Counted from the stretch's first letter, positions 1-6,880 are shown. The stretch is 7,352 nucleotides of DNA from Candidatus Njordarchaeota archaeon (GCA_029856635.1 JAHKLH010000079.1:1-7352); one strand, 5' to 3'. Made by a program: numbers and translations. Notes: generated by a model not told the origin, from the letters alone.

Positions 1-2
1 AA

Positions 3-56
3 GCAATTCGAAATGAAGGGTTCTATAATATAGATAACGGAAATATCTTCTTGTAA
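3..56 (+). CDS. Possible 3' end of an upstream gene (partial)
   Basis: One frame is open from the left edge to a TAA at 54-56 and reads AIRNEGFYNIDNGNIFL. The composition is protein-like, and a T-rich tract follows (72-78 and 91-98), as expected after a gene end. The other plus-strand frames stop at 15 and 33. Only 17 codons are visible, so no family can be named, and a chance open frame is quite possible. Confidence 0.3.
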   Translation, partial: AIRNEGFYNIDNGNIFL

Positions 57-99
57 GTAAACTATTAAAAAATTTTCTTAATTAAGGGTTTAATTTTGC

Positions 100-114
100 T
101 TATCACTATGATAA
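100..114. promoter_or_regulatory. 15-bp perfect dyad, possible operator
   Basis: The sequence is TTATCA-CTA-TGATAA, a perfect inverted repeat with 6-base arms and a 3-base spacer. It lies directly upstream of the A/T-rich box that would be the TATA element of the gene at 171. The symmetry is seen directly. That a dimeric regulator binds here is inferred from symmetry and position only, and short dyads arise by chance in AT-rich DNA. Confidence 0.4.
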
Positions 115-166
115 AAAATATTCATAAATATCTTTAGAATATCTTTAGACAAAACAATGAGGGGGT
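112..166 (+). promoter_or_regulatory. Promoter region and ribosome binding site of the longin-like gene
   Basis: An A/T-rich TATA-like stretch covers about 112-131. A transcript starting about 25 bases further on would begin near 150. A strong purine-rich Shine-Dalgarno sequence, GAGGGGGT (159-166), lies just before the ATG at 171 and supports that start codon. The exact TATA position is uncertain. Confidence 0.5.
128..149. repeat. Perfect tandem 11-bp repeat (2 copies)
   Basis: ATATCTTTAGA occurs twice with no gap, at 128-138 and 139-149. The 11-bp period is about one turn of DNA, so two protein-binding half-sites would lie on the same face. The repeat sits between the likely TATA box and the ribosome binding site of the gene at 171, where a repressor could act. 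The repeat is seen directly; its function is inferred. Confidence 0.6.
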
Positions 167-170
167 AAGA

Positions 171-1127
171 ATGACAATTAAAGTAGCGATTGTTGGTGCA
201 GGTGGAATCCCATTAACAATATTTTCCACATCGCAAATTGATGAAGAACTGTTGCTTCTTAAGGCAAGCTTCTTTGAAGCATTACAAAACTTTTGCAAAC
301 ATGAGGTAAAAAGTAATTTGAATTTCATAAAATTGAAAGAGCAATCGTACTATTTTCAACAAATTAATGATGAGTTTTTCATAGTGGTGAATTACCCTAA
401 CATTTTCACTGAACATTTTGGTAGATTACTTTCAACGGCAATAATCTCAAAAATAAAAATGAAAGGAGTAAAACTAAATGATAAGAATGTGAGATTAATA
501 CACATGATTGTCAGAGATACATTAAATTCATTGGGCCTAAACGAATTACAAGAGCTAATAGATGAAATGAAAAAAGGAAACATAGTAAAGATAGCTGGTT
601 TTATTAGCGAGGGCGCGAATCCGAAAAATAATGAAGTAGGAGCATTTGTGGCAATTCCAAAATTAACTTTCTCATTTTTACAAGTGCTAGCATATAGTGA
701 TATTATGACTAGTAAACTTGTTGGAAATCACTTTGTCTTGATTTTTGATGCATACGGGAGAGGATATGGAGTCTTTTCAAGGTTCTTAGATTCCGCAAAA
801 ATTACATTAATTGCAGAGTACAGATTACCAAATGTTCAAGCAGAGTACTCCCCAATATTAACTGCGAGTTGTCAAATACAGAGTCTAGGAGACCTTGATG
901 TTGAGGATAAAGAATTACAAGAATTGCTTTTTAATTTTGTGAATTTTGGTTATCAGATTTTTGGGATGTATCCATGGTTTGGTGCATTTGGAGATTCACG
1001 ATATCCGGGAGTATTCCTATTTATTCGGCCTGATACGATTCAAATATGCAATGTAGGTCAGAAAATAAGGAAAATCTCGACTCTTCTGGTGATAGTTAAT
1101 GTTTTTGCAACAACACAGTTTGTTTGA
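171..1127 (+). CDS. Longin/roadblock-like protein, Asgard type, uncharacterised
   Basis: This 318-residue protein starts at an ATG after GAGGGGGT. Residues 1-75 fit the opening of a longin/roadblock fold. A first strand with a GGIPL turn (about 3-20) is followed by an acidic-start helix (DEELLLLKASFFEALQNF, about 24-41) and alternating strands (about 51-74). Such proteins are common in Asgard archaea, where they are thought to partner small GTPases and membranes. The link here is by pattern only. Residues about 135-290 are strand-rich with aromatic patches (MYPWFGAFGD at 266-275) and fit no family I recognise. I see no signal peptide. The last 20 or so residues are unexpectedly hydrophobic, whereas a one-base shift near 1053-1066 would give a polar tail ending at 1099, so the present C-terminus may be a frameshift product. 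The next region downstream is a decayed gene on the same strand. The coding call is firm; the fold call is moderate. Confidence 0.8.
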   Translation: MTIKVAIVGAGGIPLTIFSTSQIDEELLLLKASFFEALQNFCKHEVKSNLNFIKLKEQSYYFQQINDEFFIVVNYPNIFTEHFGRLLSTAIISKIKMKGVKLNDKNVRLIHMIVRDTLNSLGLNELQELIDEMKKGNIVKIAGFISEGANPKNNEVGAFVAIPKLTFSFLQVLAYSDIMTSKLVGNHFVLIFDAYGRGYGVFSRFLDSAKITLIAEYRLPNVQAEYSPILTASCQIQSLGDLDVEDKELQELLFNFVNFGYQIFGMYPWFGAFGDSRYPGVFLFIRPDTIQICNVGQKIRKISTLLVIVNVFATTQFV

Positions 1128-1142
1128 GGTACACAAATATAC

Positions 1143-1150
1143 TTTATAAT
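1143..1150 (+). promoter_or_regulatory. TATA-like box before the decayed gene
   Basis: TTTATAAT lies in the 49-base gap after the longin-like gene. It is 27 bases before the ATG at 1177, which would give a leaderless or nearly leaderless transcript. This suggests the decayed gene once had its own promoter. The call rests on one short AT-rich match in AT-rich DNA. Confidence 0.35.
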
Positions 1151-1176
1151 CTTTTTGAGTGCAATAACGGGATGAA

Positions 1177-2541
1177 ATGAGTGAATTTATAAAAAATTGA
1201 TTTTCAATATCAAAAAGAAGACAAGGAACTAGCATTAGCTTTTATAGACGAGAACATTACGAAAACTTTTCCTAAGGAATTATTAACAGAATTATTAAAA
1301 TACAGAAATGAAATCAATAATGATGTATTTTGTTATGTATTGTTACGTCTCTCATTACTTATTGATATGTTTTCTGACAATGCATTGCGAATTATTCAAG
1401 TAGCTCGAGGTGCATGTGAAGGTTATCTTGAACGAATAGTTAATGCTCTTAGGTTTAACTTAGTATCTAAGAGAAAATCATATGTATCTTATGAGCTCTG
1501 GGAACGTGTTGGATCGAGGGTTTCCATGTTTTTATACAACCTAGCAGATAGTAAAATTAACATTGATGTGCTCTCTAAAGGGATAACTCCAAATGATTTC
1601 AAATTTAGAAAATGTATCCGAGAAAGTCATGAAAGTAATTAATGAGGACAAGATATCGATTTTAGCATCATTAATTCTAATTTGGATTTTATCCCCAAAG
1701 GATTTGGGACGAAATGTTCAAAAGAGAATAGTATAGTTTTGTTTCAAACATTATGGGACAAGCATCGCCAAAAGTTTTTTAATATTAACGACAGTGACGT
1801 TATATTTGCTGGATATTAGAATGCTTCTTGAAGAAATAGTAATGGAAGCAATTAAGAAACGCGAGTATTTACACATATTGCATAATGCAATTGTAACATG
1901 TAGTTTTTGGAGATGAATAATTTTTCTTCCTTCTCTTTCTTTATTTCAAATTTGTCAATTATGTTTAATCTCAGAAGTCACGAATTGGTAGAGATGATCT
2001 CTATATTATCAAATAAAGACATGTCAAAAGTAATGGAATTTATTGCTCCAAAATTATTTAGATTAATAGCAAAAGGCTAGAAAAAGTAACTCGCTATGAA
2101 GCGGAACAATCATTAATCGAATTGTTTGCTATCGCTAAATAGTATCCCAATGAATTTTTGAACAGATTGCTTGCTTTTCTTAAGGATTTACCAATAATTG
2201 ATGAGACATTAATTAAGTTTTTCTTAAGGCTTGTAGAATTTTGCACAGATGAAAGAATGATTAGTTTGGCTTTTAAAGAAATAATGATTAAATCAAAAAT
2301 TACGGATCTTCTTAGAATAGCATACAAGGAAAGAGAGATATTCAAAAGAATCATATCTAAATCAAACATCACATTACTATTAGAAATCTCATGAATTCTT
2401 AGACAACTTTATATTTCCCTGCCACTCGAAGTTAAGCAGAGAGTCGCAAGAGAATATGACATAATCAAAGATGAGCGAATTTTTTCATTTAATGAGGAAA
2501 TAATTAGAAGAGCTCTTATCAGTTTCTTAGAAAAACTATAA
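1177..2541 (+). pseudogene. Decayed gene for a mainly helical protein (about 455 codons)
   Basis: No single frame is open, but successive frames give a continuous, protein-like, helix-rich text. An ATG at 1177 reads MSEFIK, then shifts at an A6 run (1191-1196) into the frame running to TGA/TAA near 1642. A shift near 1590-1600 leads to the frame ending at 1736. Another near 1712-1736 leads to NSIVLFQTLWDKHRQKFF. A shift near the T6 run (1775-1780) gives ILTTVTLYLLDIRMLLEEIV. Another near 1904-1916 leads to the frame ending at 2080, and the last, near 2069-2078, to the final frame. That frame has TAG at 2140-2142 and TGA at 2392-2394 and ends at TAA 2539-2541. The six shifts sum to zero, so start and end share a frame. 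Many short amphipathic segments rich in Leu, Ile, Lys and Glu suggest a helical-repeat protein (HEAT-like is a guess). Flanking genes are intact, so sequencing error is unlikely to explain all breaks. I do not recognise the family. Confidence 0.75.
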
Positions 2542-3279
2542 GCCTTGTTTCATTTTCTTTAAAACTCTCAAAATAGGTATTTCCTCAAGCATTTTTTCAT
2601 TCACAAGCTCCCAGAAAATCCCCTTTGGCTTTTCTATTTTTCTCTCAACACGAATAACTCGCGTGCAAGTTACAATAATGTCGACTGGGACATCATGAGG
2701 TTCCGAAGGAACTTCGTTTAATACTTGGATATCATGAACTGTAGTAACAACTGGAGTAGTTTCAGATACTCGCTTTAATTCTCTTAAGATACCCCATTCA
2801 ATTTCACTATAACCATGTCCTTTGCCGATGCGTCTTCCCTCAAGATCAACTGCGACACTGCCGCAAACTTTTAAATCTATTTCTGGTATCTCTAACAAGT
2901 CTAAAATTCTTCCATATTGAAATGCCCCACGAATTGTTGTTGCTTTCCAAGGATTTATATGTTGAAGTTTTTCAGAATCAAGTAATAAGAATCCCTTCTT
3001 AAGTCTAGGAGTAGCCATGATTAAGGTTTTTCCATCGATTAATGCATATGCTCTGACGGGATGTTGAGGCGAGTCTGGATTACAAAATATTGTTTCTGCT
3101 TTTTTCCATTCTGGAAGAGTACGCAGGAGATTTGCCGCATCTTCCGCTCCTACGAAATTTGGAATGCGACCAAATGGGGGAGGAAAGCGTGAAATTCCTT
3201 TGCGCCACATTTCTTTCCAAATCATTTTTCGAATTTCATTTTTCCTTTTCTTTAATTCTTCATTCATTAATCTCTCCAT
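2536..3279 (-). CDS. 5-formyltetrahydrofolate cyclo-ligase-like protein (archaeal/MTHFSD type)
   Basis: In the cyclo-ligase family, 5-formyltetrahydrofolate is converted to 5,10-methenyl-tetrahydrofolate with ATP in the cytosol. The 247 residues carry the marks of the longer archaeal/MTHFSD branch. These are RIPNFVGA (38-45), NPDSPQHPVR (67-76), TPRLKKGF (90-97), the GSVAVD strand (140-145), the glycine-rich nucleotide loop IGKGHGYSEIEWG (151-163), HDIQV (182-186) and EPHDVPVDIIVT (193-204). The end, KPKGIFWE followed by EEIPILRVL, fits archaeal members. MTHFSD-type proteins are not all proven enzymes, and archaea often use tetrahydromethanopterin, so the true substrate is open. The first ATG directly follows the transporter's TAA. 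A second ATG (residue 5, 3265-3267) has GGAGAG four bases upstream and may be the real start. Its stop overlaps the convergent decayed gene by a few bases. Confidence 0.85.
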   Translation of the reverse strand: MERLMNEELKKRKNEIRKMIWKEMWRKGISRFPPPFGRIPNFVGAEDAANLLRTLPEWKKAETIFCNPDSPQHPVRAYALIDGKTLIMATPRLKKGFLLLDSEKLQHINPWKATTIRGAFQYGRILDLLEIPEIDLKVCGSVAVDLEGRRIGKGHGYSEIEWGILRELKRVSETTPVVTTVHDIQVLNEVPSEPHDVPVDIIVTCTRVIRVERKIEKPKGIFWELVNEKMLEEIPILRVLKKMKQGL

Positions 3280-4488
3280 TTACCCCAAAAGAAGTGTAGC
3301 GTAATTAATTAAAGTGAATGTGACCAAAAAGTCAGAAAAAGATGTAACTAGGGGTATAGCAAAACTATCTGGGTCAATACCAAAGGAGAAAGTAATAGAT
3401 GATACACATACTGCAAGTATTAGCATAACAGTAAAGGAAGTTAAAAGAGTAAGCAAAGTTAATTCCAGTATTGATGTTATTTTTTCAGAGCTATACGATA
3501 CAATACTTGCTGTTATAGCATAGAGTATTCCTGCTGAAATCAACGATAGAAAATAGCTAAAAAGCAATGTTGGTCCAAACTTCTCAAAAAATTCCCTCGA
3601 AGTTCTTATATAACCAGTGTGCAAACGTGTGGTACAAAAACATGCGATTCCAGATGACTGACCACCAACGGCAGTTGTTAAAATAGGCCATAATGCGAGA
3701 ATGCTGGGTTCTTGTTTTAATTTATTGATAGAAGTGGAGAATATAGAACTATTAATCGTAGAGAAAATTAATCCAACAGTTATACTTACAAGTGATTCCC
3801 CCGCAACTTTTAAGGAAAGGGACAAATTAATGTTTAGTCTTCTGTAAATTTCGAATAAGATCGTAAGGAGAAATACGACAAGGAAAACTGTTTCAATTTT
3901 GAGAATATCTACATCACTGCTCTCGACGAGTATGATTGTGAAGTACAAACTAATGGCAACAATGAAATCATTCATTACCGAAGATAGTGGATACAAGATG
4001 AGGTCTGGATCTAATTTTCTTTTCTTTGTTGCAAAGGAAATCCAAGAAATTAAAAGTATCGACAAGAAAATGTTTAGAACATATGAAAGAAGAACGATGA
4101 ATAATAAAACAAAGAAAACATTAATCTTCATGAAAATAATACTCCAAAAAATGGCGATTATAAGTCGAAAGATTAAGGCAAGGATAAGAGCGCTGAAAAT
4201 TAGCGAGTAAAATACTTCTGTATTATTTCTAAAACTAATTTTTATTTCGCCAGTATTCAAACCGGTTGATATATGAGCAGAATAGATTCCGGTAACACCT
4301 CCTCCTACTGTGATTAGTTGTGGGAGTATTAGAAAAGAAACTATATATTTGCGTGATGCAAAGATTATCAAAACGGATATTCCTCCCGTCAGAATTTCTA
4401 ATGTGTAAATAAAAAGGGGAATTATCGCGTTCTTGTAGTATTTTTTGTTTTTTATAAGGAATTTAATAGTTTTTCTAATGAATTTCAT
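3280..4488 (-). CDS. MgtE/SLC41-type divalent cation transporter with duplicated domain
   Basis: This is an integral membrane protein of 402 residues, probably moving Mg2+ or another divalent cation. Two copies of the MgtE membrane domain are visible. Copy 1 has LPQLITVGGGVTG followed by a HISTGLNTGEI segment (55-82), then DPD-x4-PL at 160-168 and Asp174. Copy 2 has WPILTTAVGGQSSG followed by RLHTGYI (267-294), then DPD-x4-PL at 372-380 and Asp386. Spacing within the two DPD/P/D sets is identical. By comparison with bacterial MgtE, Asp174 and Asp386 correspond to the pore Asp that binds Mg2+. The cytosolic N and CBS domains of bacterial MgtE are absent, as in SLC41 and many archaeal members, so gating must differ. 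Hydrophobic stretches alternate throughout, about ten segments in all. The start is fixed by GGAGG six bases upstream. The ion is inferred from the family. Confidence 0.88.
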   Translation of the reverse strand: MKFIRKTIKFLIKNKKYYKNAIIPLFIYTLEILTGGISVLIIFASRKYIVSFLILPQLITVGGGVTGIYSAHISTGLNTGEIKISFRNNTEVFYSLIFSALILALIFRLIIAIFWSIIFMKINVFFVLLFIVLLSYVLNIFLSILLISWISFATKKRKLDPDLILYPLSSVMNDFIVAISLYFTIILVESSDVDILKIETVFLVVFLLTILFEIYRRLNINLSLSLKVAGESLVSITVGLIFSTINSSIFSTSINKLKQEPSILALWPILTTAVGGQSSGIACFCTTRLHTGYIRTSREFFEKFGPTLLFSYFLSLISAGILYAITASIVSYSSEKITSILELTLLTLLTSFTVMLILAVCVSSITFSFGIDPDSFAIPLVTSFSDFLVTFTLINYATLLLG

Positions 4489-4494
4489 GCAAAT

Positions 4495-4534
4495 CCTCCG
4501 ATTTATTTTGTTCTTGTTATGATTAATTATATAG
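4495..4534 (-). promoter_or_regulatory. Promoter and strong ribosome binding site of the transporter operon
   Basis: On the minus strand GGAGG (4495-4499) lies six bases before the ATG at 4488, which settles the start codon. A TATA-like element, CTATATAATT (4525-4534), would place the transcript start near 4500-4510. The transporter and cyclo-ligase genes therefore probably form their own two-gene transcript. Confidence 0.55.
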
Positions 4535-4553
4535 ATTTTAGCTATAAGTATTA

Positions 4554-4589
4554 GAAAAAAGGAGGAGCATTACTGAGTGTTAAAAAAAG
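4554..4589 (-). terminator. T-run terminators after the AbrB-PhoU gene
   Basis: Reading the minus strand, a run of seven T (4582-4588) begins four bases after the stop codon. A run of six T (4555-4560) follows about 20 bases later. Archaeal RNA polymerase commonly stops at such T tracts without a hairpin, and I see no strong hairpin here. This separates the regulator's transcript from the transporter's. Confidence 0.6.
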
Positions 4590-4592
4590 ATT

Positions 4593-5693
4593 CTATTCCT
4601 CTTGAGCGGAGATTAATTCAAATACATTTGCTCCAAGTTGTTCTGGATTTTCAATGGCACGGTTGATGATAACTTCACAAATACCTGTGAATAATCTAGT
4701 GGCATCAACTAATTTGGTGATGATTGATATAAGATAACCTGCTTTCTTAACATCAGTTACAATTTTTTTAATATTTTTTCTAAAGTTCTTTAAAGCCATC
4801 TCCAATCTACCTAATCTCTGAAGTACATTATGAGCTAACATGAAATCTGGTGGTGAGAAGGCGCGAATAGTGTCTGGAATTGTCTTTCTAATAGCATCTA
4901 ACAAAGCTTTTATACCATTTAGGATTCTCTCGTCGAAAATCTCTATTGATTCCTCCATAAGTTCATTAGCTATTTCTGCCGTTAAGTCACTTATCATCTC
5001 GATAATTCCAATAATTCTTCTGTCTCCAATTACATGCAGAATGCTTTCTAATCCATGCTTTTCAGCAGGAAGTCTTCCTCTTTGAATCAGAATTATTCTA
5101 CGAAGTAGTTTATAGTAATATCTATCAATCAATTCCTCAATTTTTAGAACTTCCTCAAGATGCTTTTTTTCTTTCGTTTCTAATGCTCGTGCAAGGTGCT
5201 CAATTTCGCTGTAAAGGTGCATGAACATTTCAGCTATTTTTTCATTAATATTTATTTCTGCCTCACTGTGGATTACTTCAATGTCTACTAAGTTTCTTAA
5301 TTCTCGCTTTATATAAACTTCATCAAATCTCGATGTTAATTTGTGAATTAACTCAATAATATTGTTTGGCAAGAAGTCTAAATCAGATCTTGCGACTCTT
5401 ATATTTATTAGTCCCTGAGTATATGCTCCTATGATTAACCTCTTTAGTAACTCTGAATCTGCCACCTTATCAGCATAAATAATGAAGACTTGGCGTCTCA
5501 AGTTTTCCATTGGCATGATTGCTGGGGAAATTTCTAGGACACCATCTTCTCTTTCACGAATGTATACTTGATCGCCAGGTCTTAAATTTTGTGTTTCAAT
5601 CCAAGACTTAGGAAGCACTACTGCACTACTGACCTTACCTAAGCGAATTAGTTTTCTTATATAAACTTCTTTTCTTCTTCGGGTAGTAACCAT
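4593..5693 (-). CDS. AbrB-PhoU fusion regulator (phosphate-uptake-regulator family)
   Basis: The 366 residues begin with a SpoVT-AbrB swapped-hairpin DNA-binding domain at about 11-58. Its hallmarks are RKLIRLGKVSSAVVLPKSWI and LRPGDQVYI. The rest is charged and helical and fits PhoU-type helical bundles, with predicted long helices around 145-200 and 215-350. This architecture is typical of archaeal PhoU-like regulators, which are usually annotated as phosphate uptake regulators. PhoU domains bind metal clusters in some proteins. No phosphate transporter (Pst/Pit) gene is in view; instead an MgtE-type transporter follows on the same strand. A role in sensing or controlling divalent cation transport is therefore possible, but this is inferred only from position. 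The ATG is supported by AAGGTG eight bases upstream. The gene has its own TATA-like region and T-run terminators. Confidence 0.87.
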   Translation of the reverse strand: MVTTRRRKEVYIRKLIRLGKVSSAVVLPKSWIETQNLRPGDQVYIREREDGVLEISPAIMPMENLRRQVFIIYADKVADSELLKRLIIGAYTQGLINIRVARSDLDFLPNNIIELIHKLTSRFDEVYIKRELRNLVDIEVIHSEAEININEKIAEMFMHLYSEIEHLARALETKEKKHLEEVLKIEELIDRYYYKLLRRIILIQRGRLPAEKHGLESILHVIGDRRIIGIIEMISDLTAEIANELMEESIEIFDERILNGIKALLDAIRKTIPDTIRAFSPPDFMLAHNVLQRLGRLEMALKNFRKNIKKIVTDVKKAGYLISIITKLVDATRLFTGICEVIINRAIENPEQLGANVFELISAQEE

Positions 5694-5701
5694 TCTTCCA
5701 A

Positions 5702-5738
5702 CACCTTTTCAGTATATAAAATATATAATTTATAAATT
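5702..5738 (-). promoter_or_regulatory. Promoter region of the AbrB-PhoU gene with a 12-bp palindrome
   Basis: The minus strand shows AAGGTG (5702-5707) before the start, and a long TATA-type stretch at 5713-5738. The stretch includes the perfect palindrome AATTTATAAATT (5727-5738). AbrB-type proteins are dimers that favour AT-rich, often loosely symmetrical DNA, so self-regulation is possible. Which bases form the real TATA box cannot be settled by eye. Confidence 0.5.
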
Positions 5739-5793
5739 TGATGAATTTTCTTTTTACTCTCTTGTTTTTCTTTATTCCCAACACTAATTAAAT

Positions 5794-5819
5794 ATTAACT
5801 AGTTATTTTTAATTAACTA
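5794..5819. repeat. Short direct repeat and palindrome between pyrB and AbrB-PhoU genes
   Basis: ATTAACTA occurs at 5794-5801 and again at 5812-5819, 18 bases apart. The first copy overlaps the perfect 10-bp palindrome TAACTAGTTA (5796-5805). The block lies just past the pyrB stop and about 60 bases upstream of the likely AbrB-PhoU TATA region, so it could be a regulator site. In such AT-rich DNA it may equally be chance. Nothing else is visible in this 151-base gap. Confidence 0.35.
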
Positions 5820-5844
5820 ATCAGATTTTTCAGAAATTTTATAC

Positions 5845-6780
5845 CTATGAAATCTTATCTTGAACACCAAATATCAAAGTAATCAAAGCAATTCTTACAT
5901 AAATTCCAAACTTCGCTTGATCAAAGTACTTTGCATATTTAGTATTATCAATGTCAAGCGCTAGTTCTTCAACACGTGGCAAAGGATGTAATATAATAAG
6001 GTCGTCTTTTGCGTACTCTTTTATTATTTTGTGGGTTACCATATACGAACCCTTTACTTTTTCATAATCTGAAGGATCAGGAAAGCGTTCTTTCTGAATC
6101 CTAACAACGTATAGTACATCCAATTCAGGTAATACATCTAGCAAGGAATCCTTTTCTTCGAAGTTTAATCCTCTTTTCTTTAGTTCGTCTCTGTAAACAT
6201 CTCTAAGATGCAAAAATGGAGGTGAGATTATATATACCTTTTTGGGATCGAAAAGAGTTAAGCCTCTGAGAAGGGAAACCACAGTCCGCGCAAATCGTAC
6301 ATCTCCAAGAATACCTATGGTTAAATTGTTAATGTTTCCCTTAAATTTATGTATTGTATAAAGATCGATTAGTGCTTGAGTAGGATGTTCATGGGCGCCA
6401 TCTCCACAATTAATAACTGGAGATTCAGCAACTTCTGCTGCGAAACGGCTCGCACCGTCTGCAGGATGTCTTATTAAGATCAAATCAGAGTATGAATCAA
6501 GCATTCTTATTGTATCGCTAAATCTTTCTCCTTTCATTAAACTTATCGCTGATTCTCCAATAATCGTTAATGTATCCATTCCAAGTTTTTTACAAGCTAA
6601 TTCAAAGGAAAGCCTTGTTCTAGTTGATGGTTCAAAAAAGGCTAAGGCAGCAGTGTATCCAGATAGAATAGGTATTTTTCTCCTCTTAGGAAGAATTTGC
6701 CGAATTTTATCAGTTAAATCAAATAATTGCATGATTTCATTGCGTGAAAAATCGAGAATACTAATAACATCGTAGACCAT
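5845..6780 (-). CDS. pyrB: Aspartate carbamoyltransferase catalytic subunit
   Basis: The enzyme joins carbamoyl phosphate and aspartate to form N-carbamoyl-aspartate, the first committed step of pyrimidine synthesis, as a cytosolic trimer. At 311 residues it has normal family length, and the active site is complete. It has the carbamoyl-phosphate loop STRTR (52-56) and SLMKGE (80-85, with Ser80 and Lys83 of the 80s loop). Further sites are Arg104 in IRHPADGA, HEHPTQAL (130-137), the GDVRFARTV segment with Arg165, Arg227 in VVRIQKERF, and HPLPR (265-269). The PSTRTR motif and the downstream Gln and Arg residues favour this over ornithine carbamoyltransferase. The start is backed by AGGG eight bases upstream and by the usual VISI-x-DFSR opening. 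Many archaea carry the regulatory gene pyrI directly after pyrB. Here a 151-base gap and an unrelated regulator follow, so pyrI is elsewhere or absent. Confidence 0.96.
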   Translation of the reverse strand: MVYDVISILDFSRNEIMQLFDLTDKIRQILPKRRKIPILSGYTAALAFFEPSTRTRLSFELACKKLGMDTLTIIGESAISLMKGERFSDTIRMLDSYSDLILIRHPADGASRFAAEVAESPVINCGDGAHEHPTQALIDLYTIHKFKGNINNLTIGILGDVRFARTVVSLLRGLTLFDPKKVYIISPPFLHLRDVYRDELKKRGLNFEEKDSLLDVLPELDVLYVVRIQKERFPDPSDYEKVKGSYMVTHKIIKEYAKDDLIILHPLPRVEELALDIDNTKYAKYFDQAKFGIYVRIALITLIFGVQDKIS

Positions 6781-6880
6781 GTATGAAACCCTAATTTCAA
6801 AATATTCATTATGAGTATCATAGCATATTACTTCAGATAACCTTTGGAAGCTTTTAATCTTCTAGATTTTTTACTTTAGC

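Noticed and set aside
392..583. Small minus-strand frame in the longin-like gene
   Set aside because: Antisense shadow of a well-supported gene, with no start signal.
2094..2372. Minus-strand open frame of 92 codons opposite the decayed gene
   Set aside because: The plus strand here reads as helix-rich protein continuous with upstream and downstream segments. The minus frame is its complement and has no recognisable motif.
1177..2541. Programmed frameshifting or recoding of stops (including TAG as pyrrolysine) to express one long protein
   Set aside because: At least six shifts in both directions plus two different stop codons are needed, with no shared slippery motif or downstream structure visible. 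Ordinary decay is far simpler.
1177..2541. Poor sequence quality as the sole cause of the broken frames
   Set aside because: More than 4 kb of adjacent minus-strand coding sequence is free of breaks, so an error cluster limited to one gene is unlikely. It cannot be fully excluded without reads.
3899..4210. Plus-strand open frame of 103 codons
   Set aside because: It lies wholly antisense inside the transporter gene, which has clear duplicated family motifs and a strong ribosome binding site. Its composition is that of a shadow frame.
4840..5085. Plus-strand open frame of 81 codons
   Set aside because: Antisense to the PhoU-like part of the AbrB-PhoU gene, with no promoter or ribosome binding site of its own.
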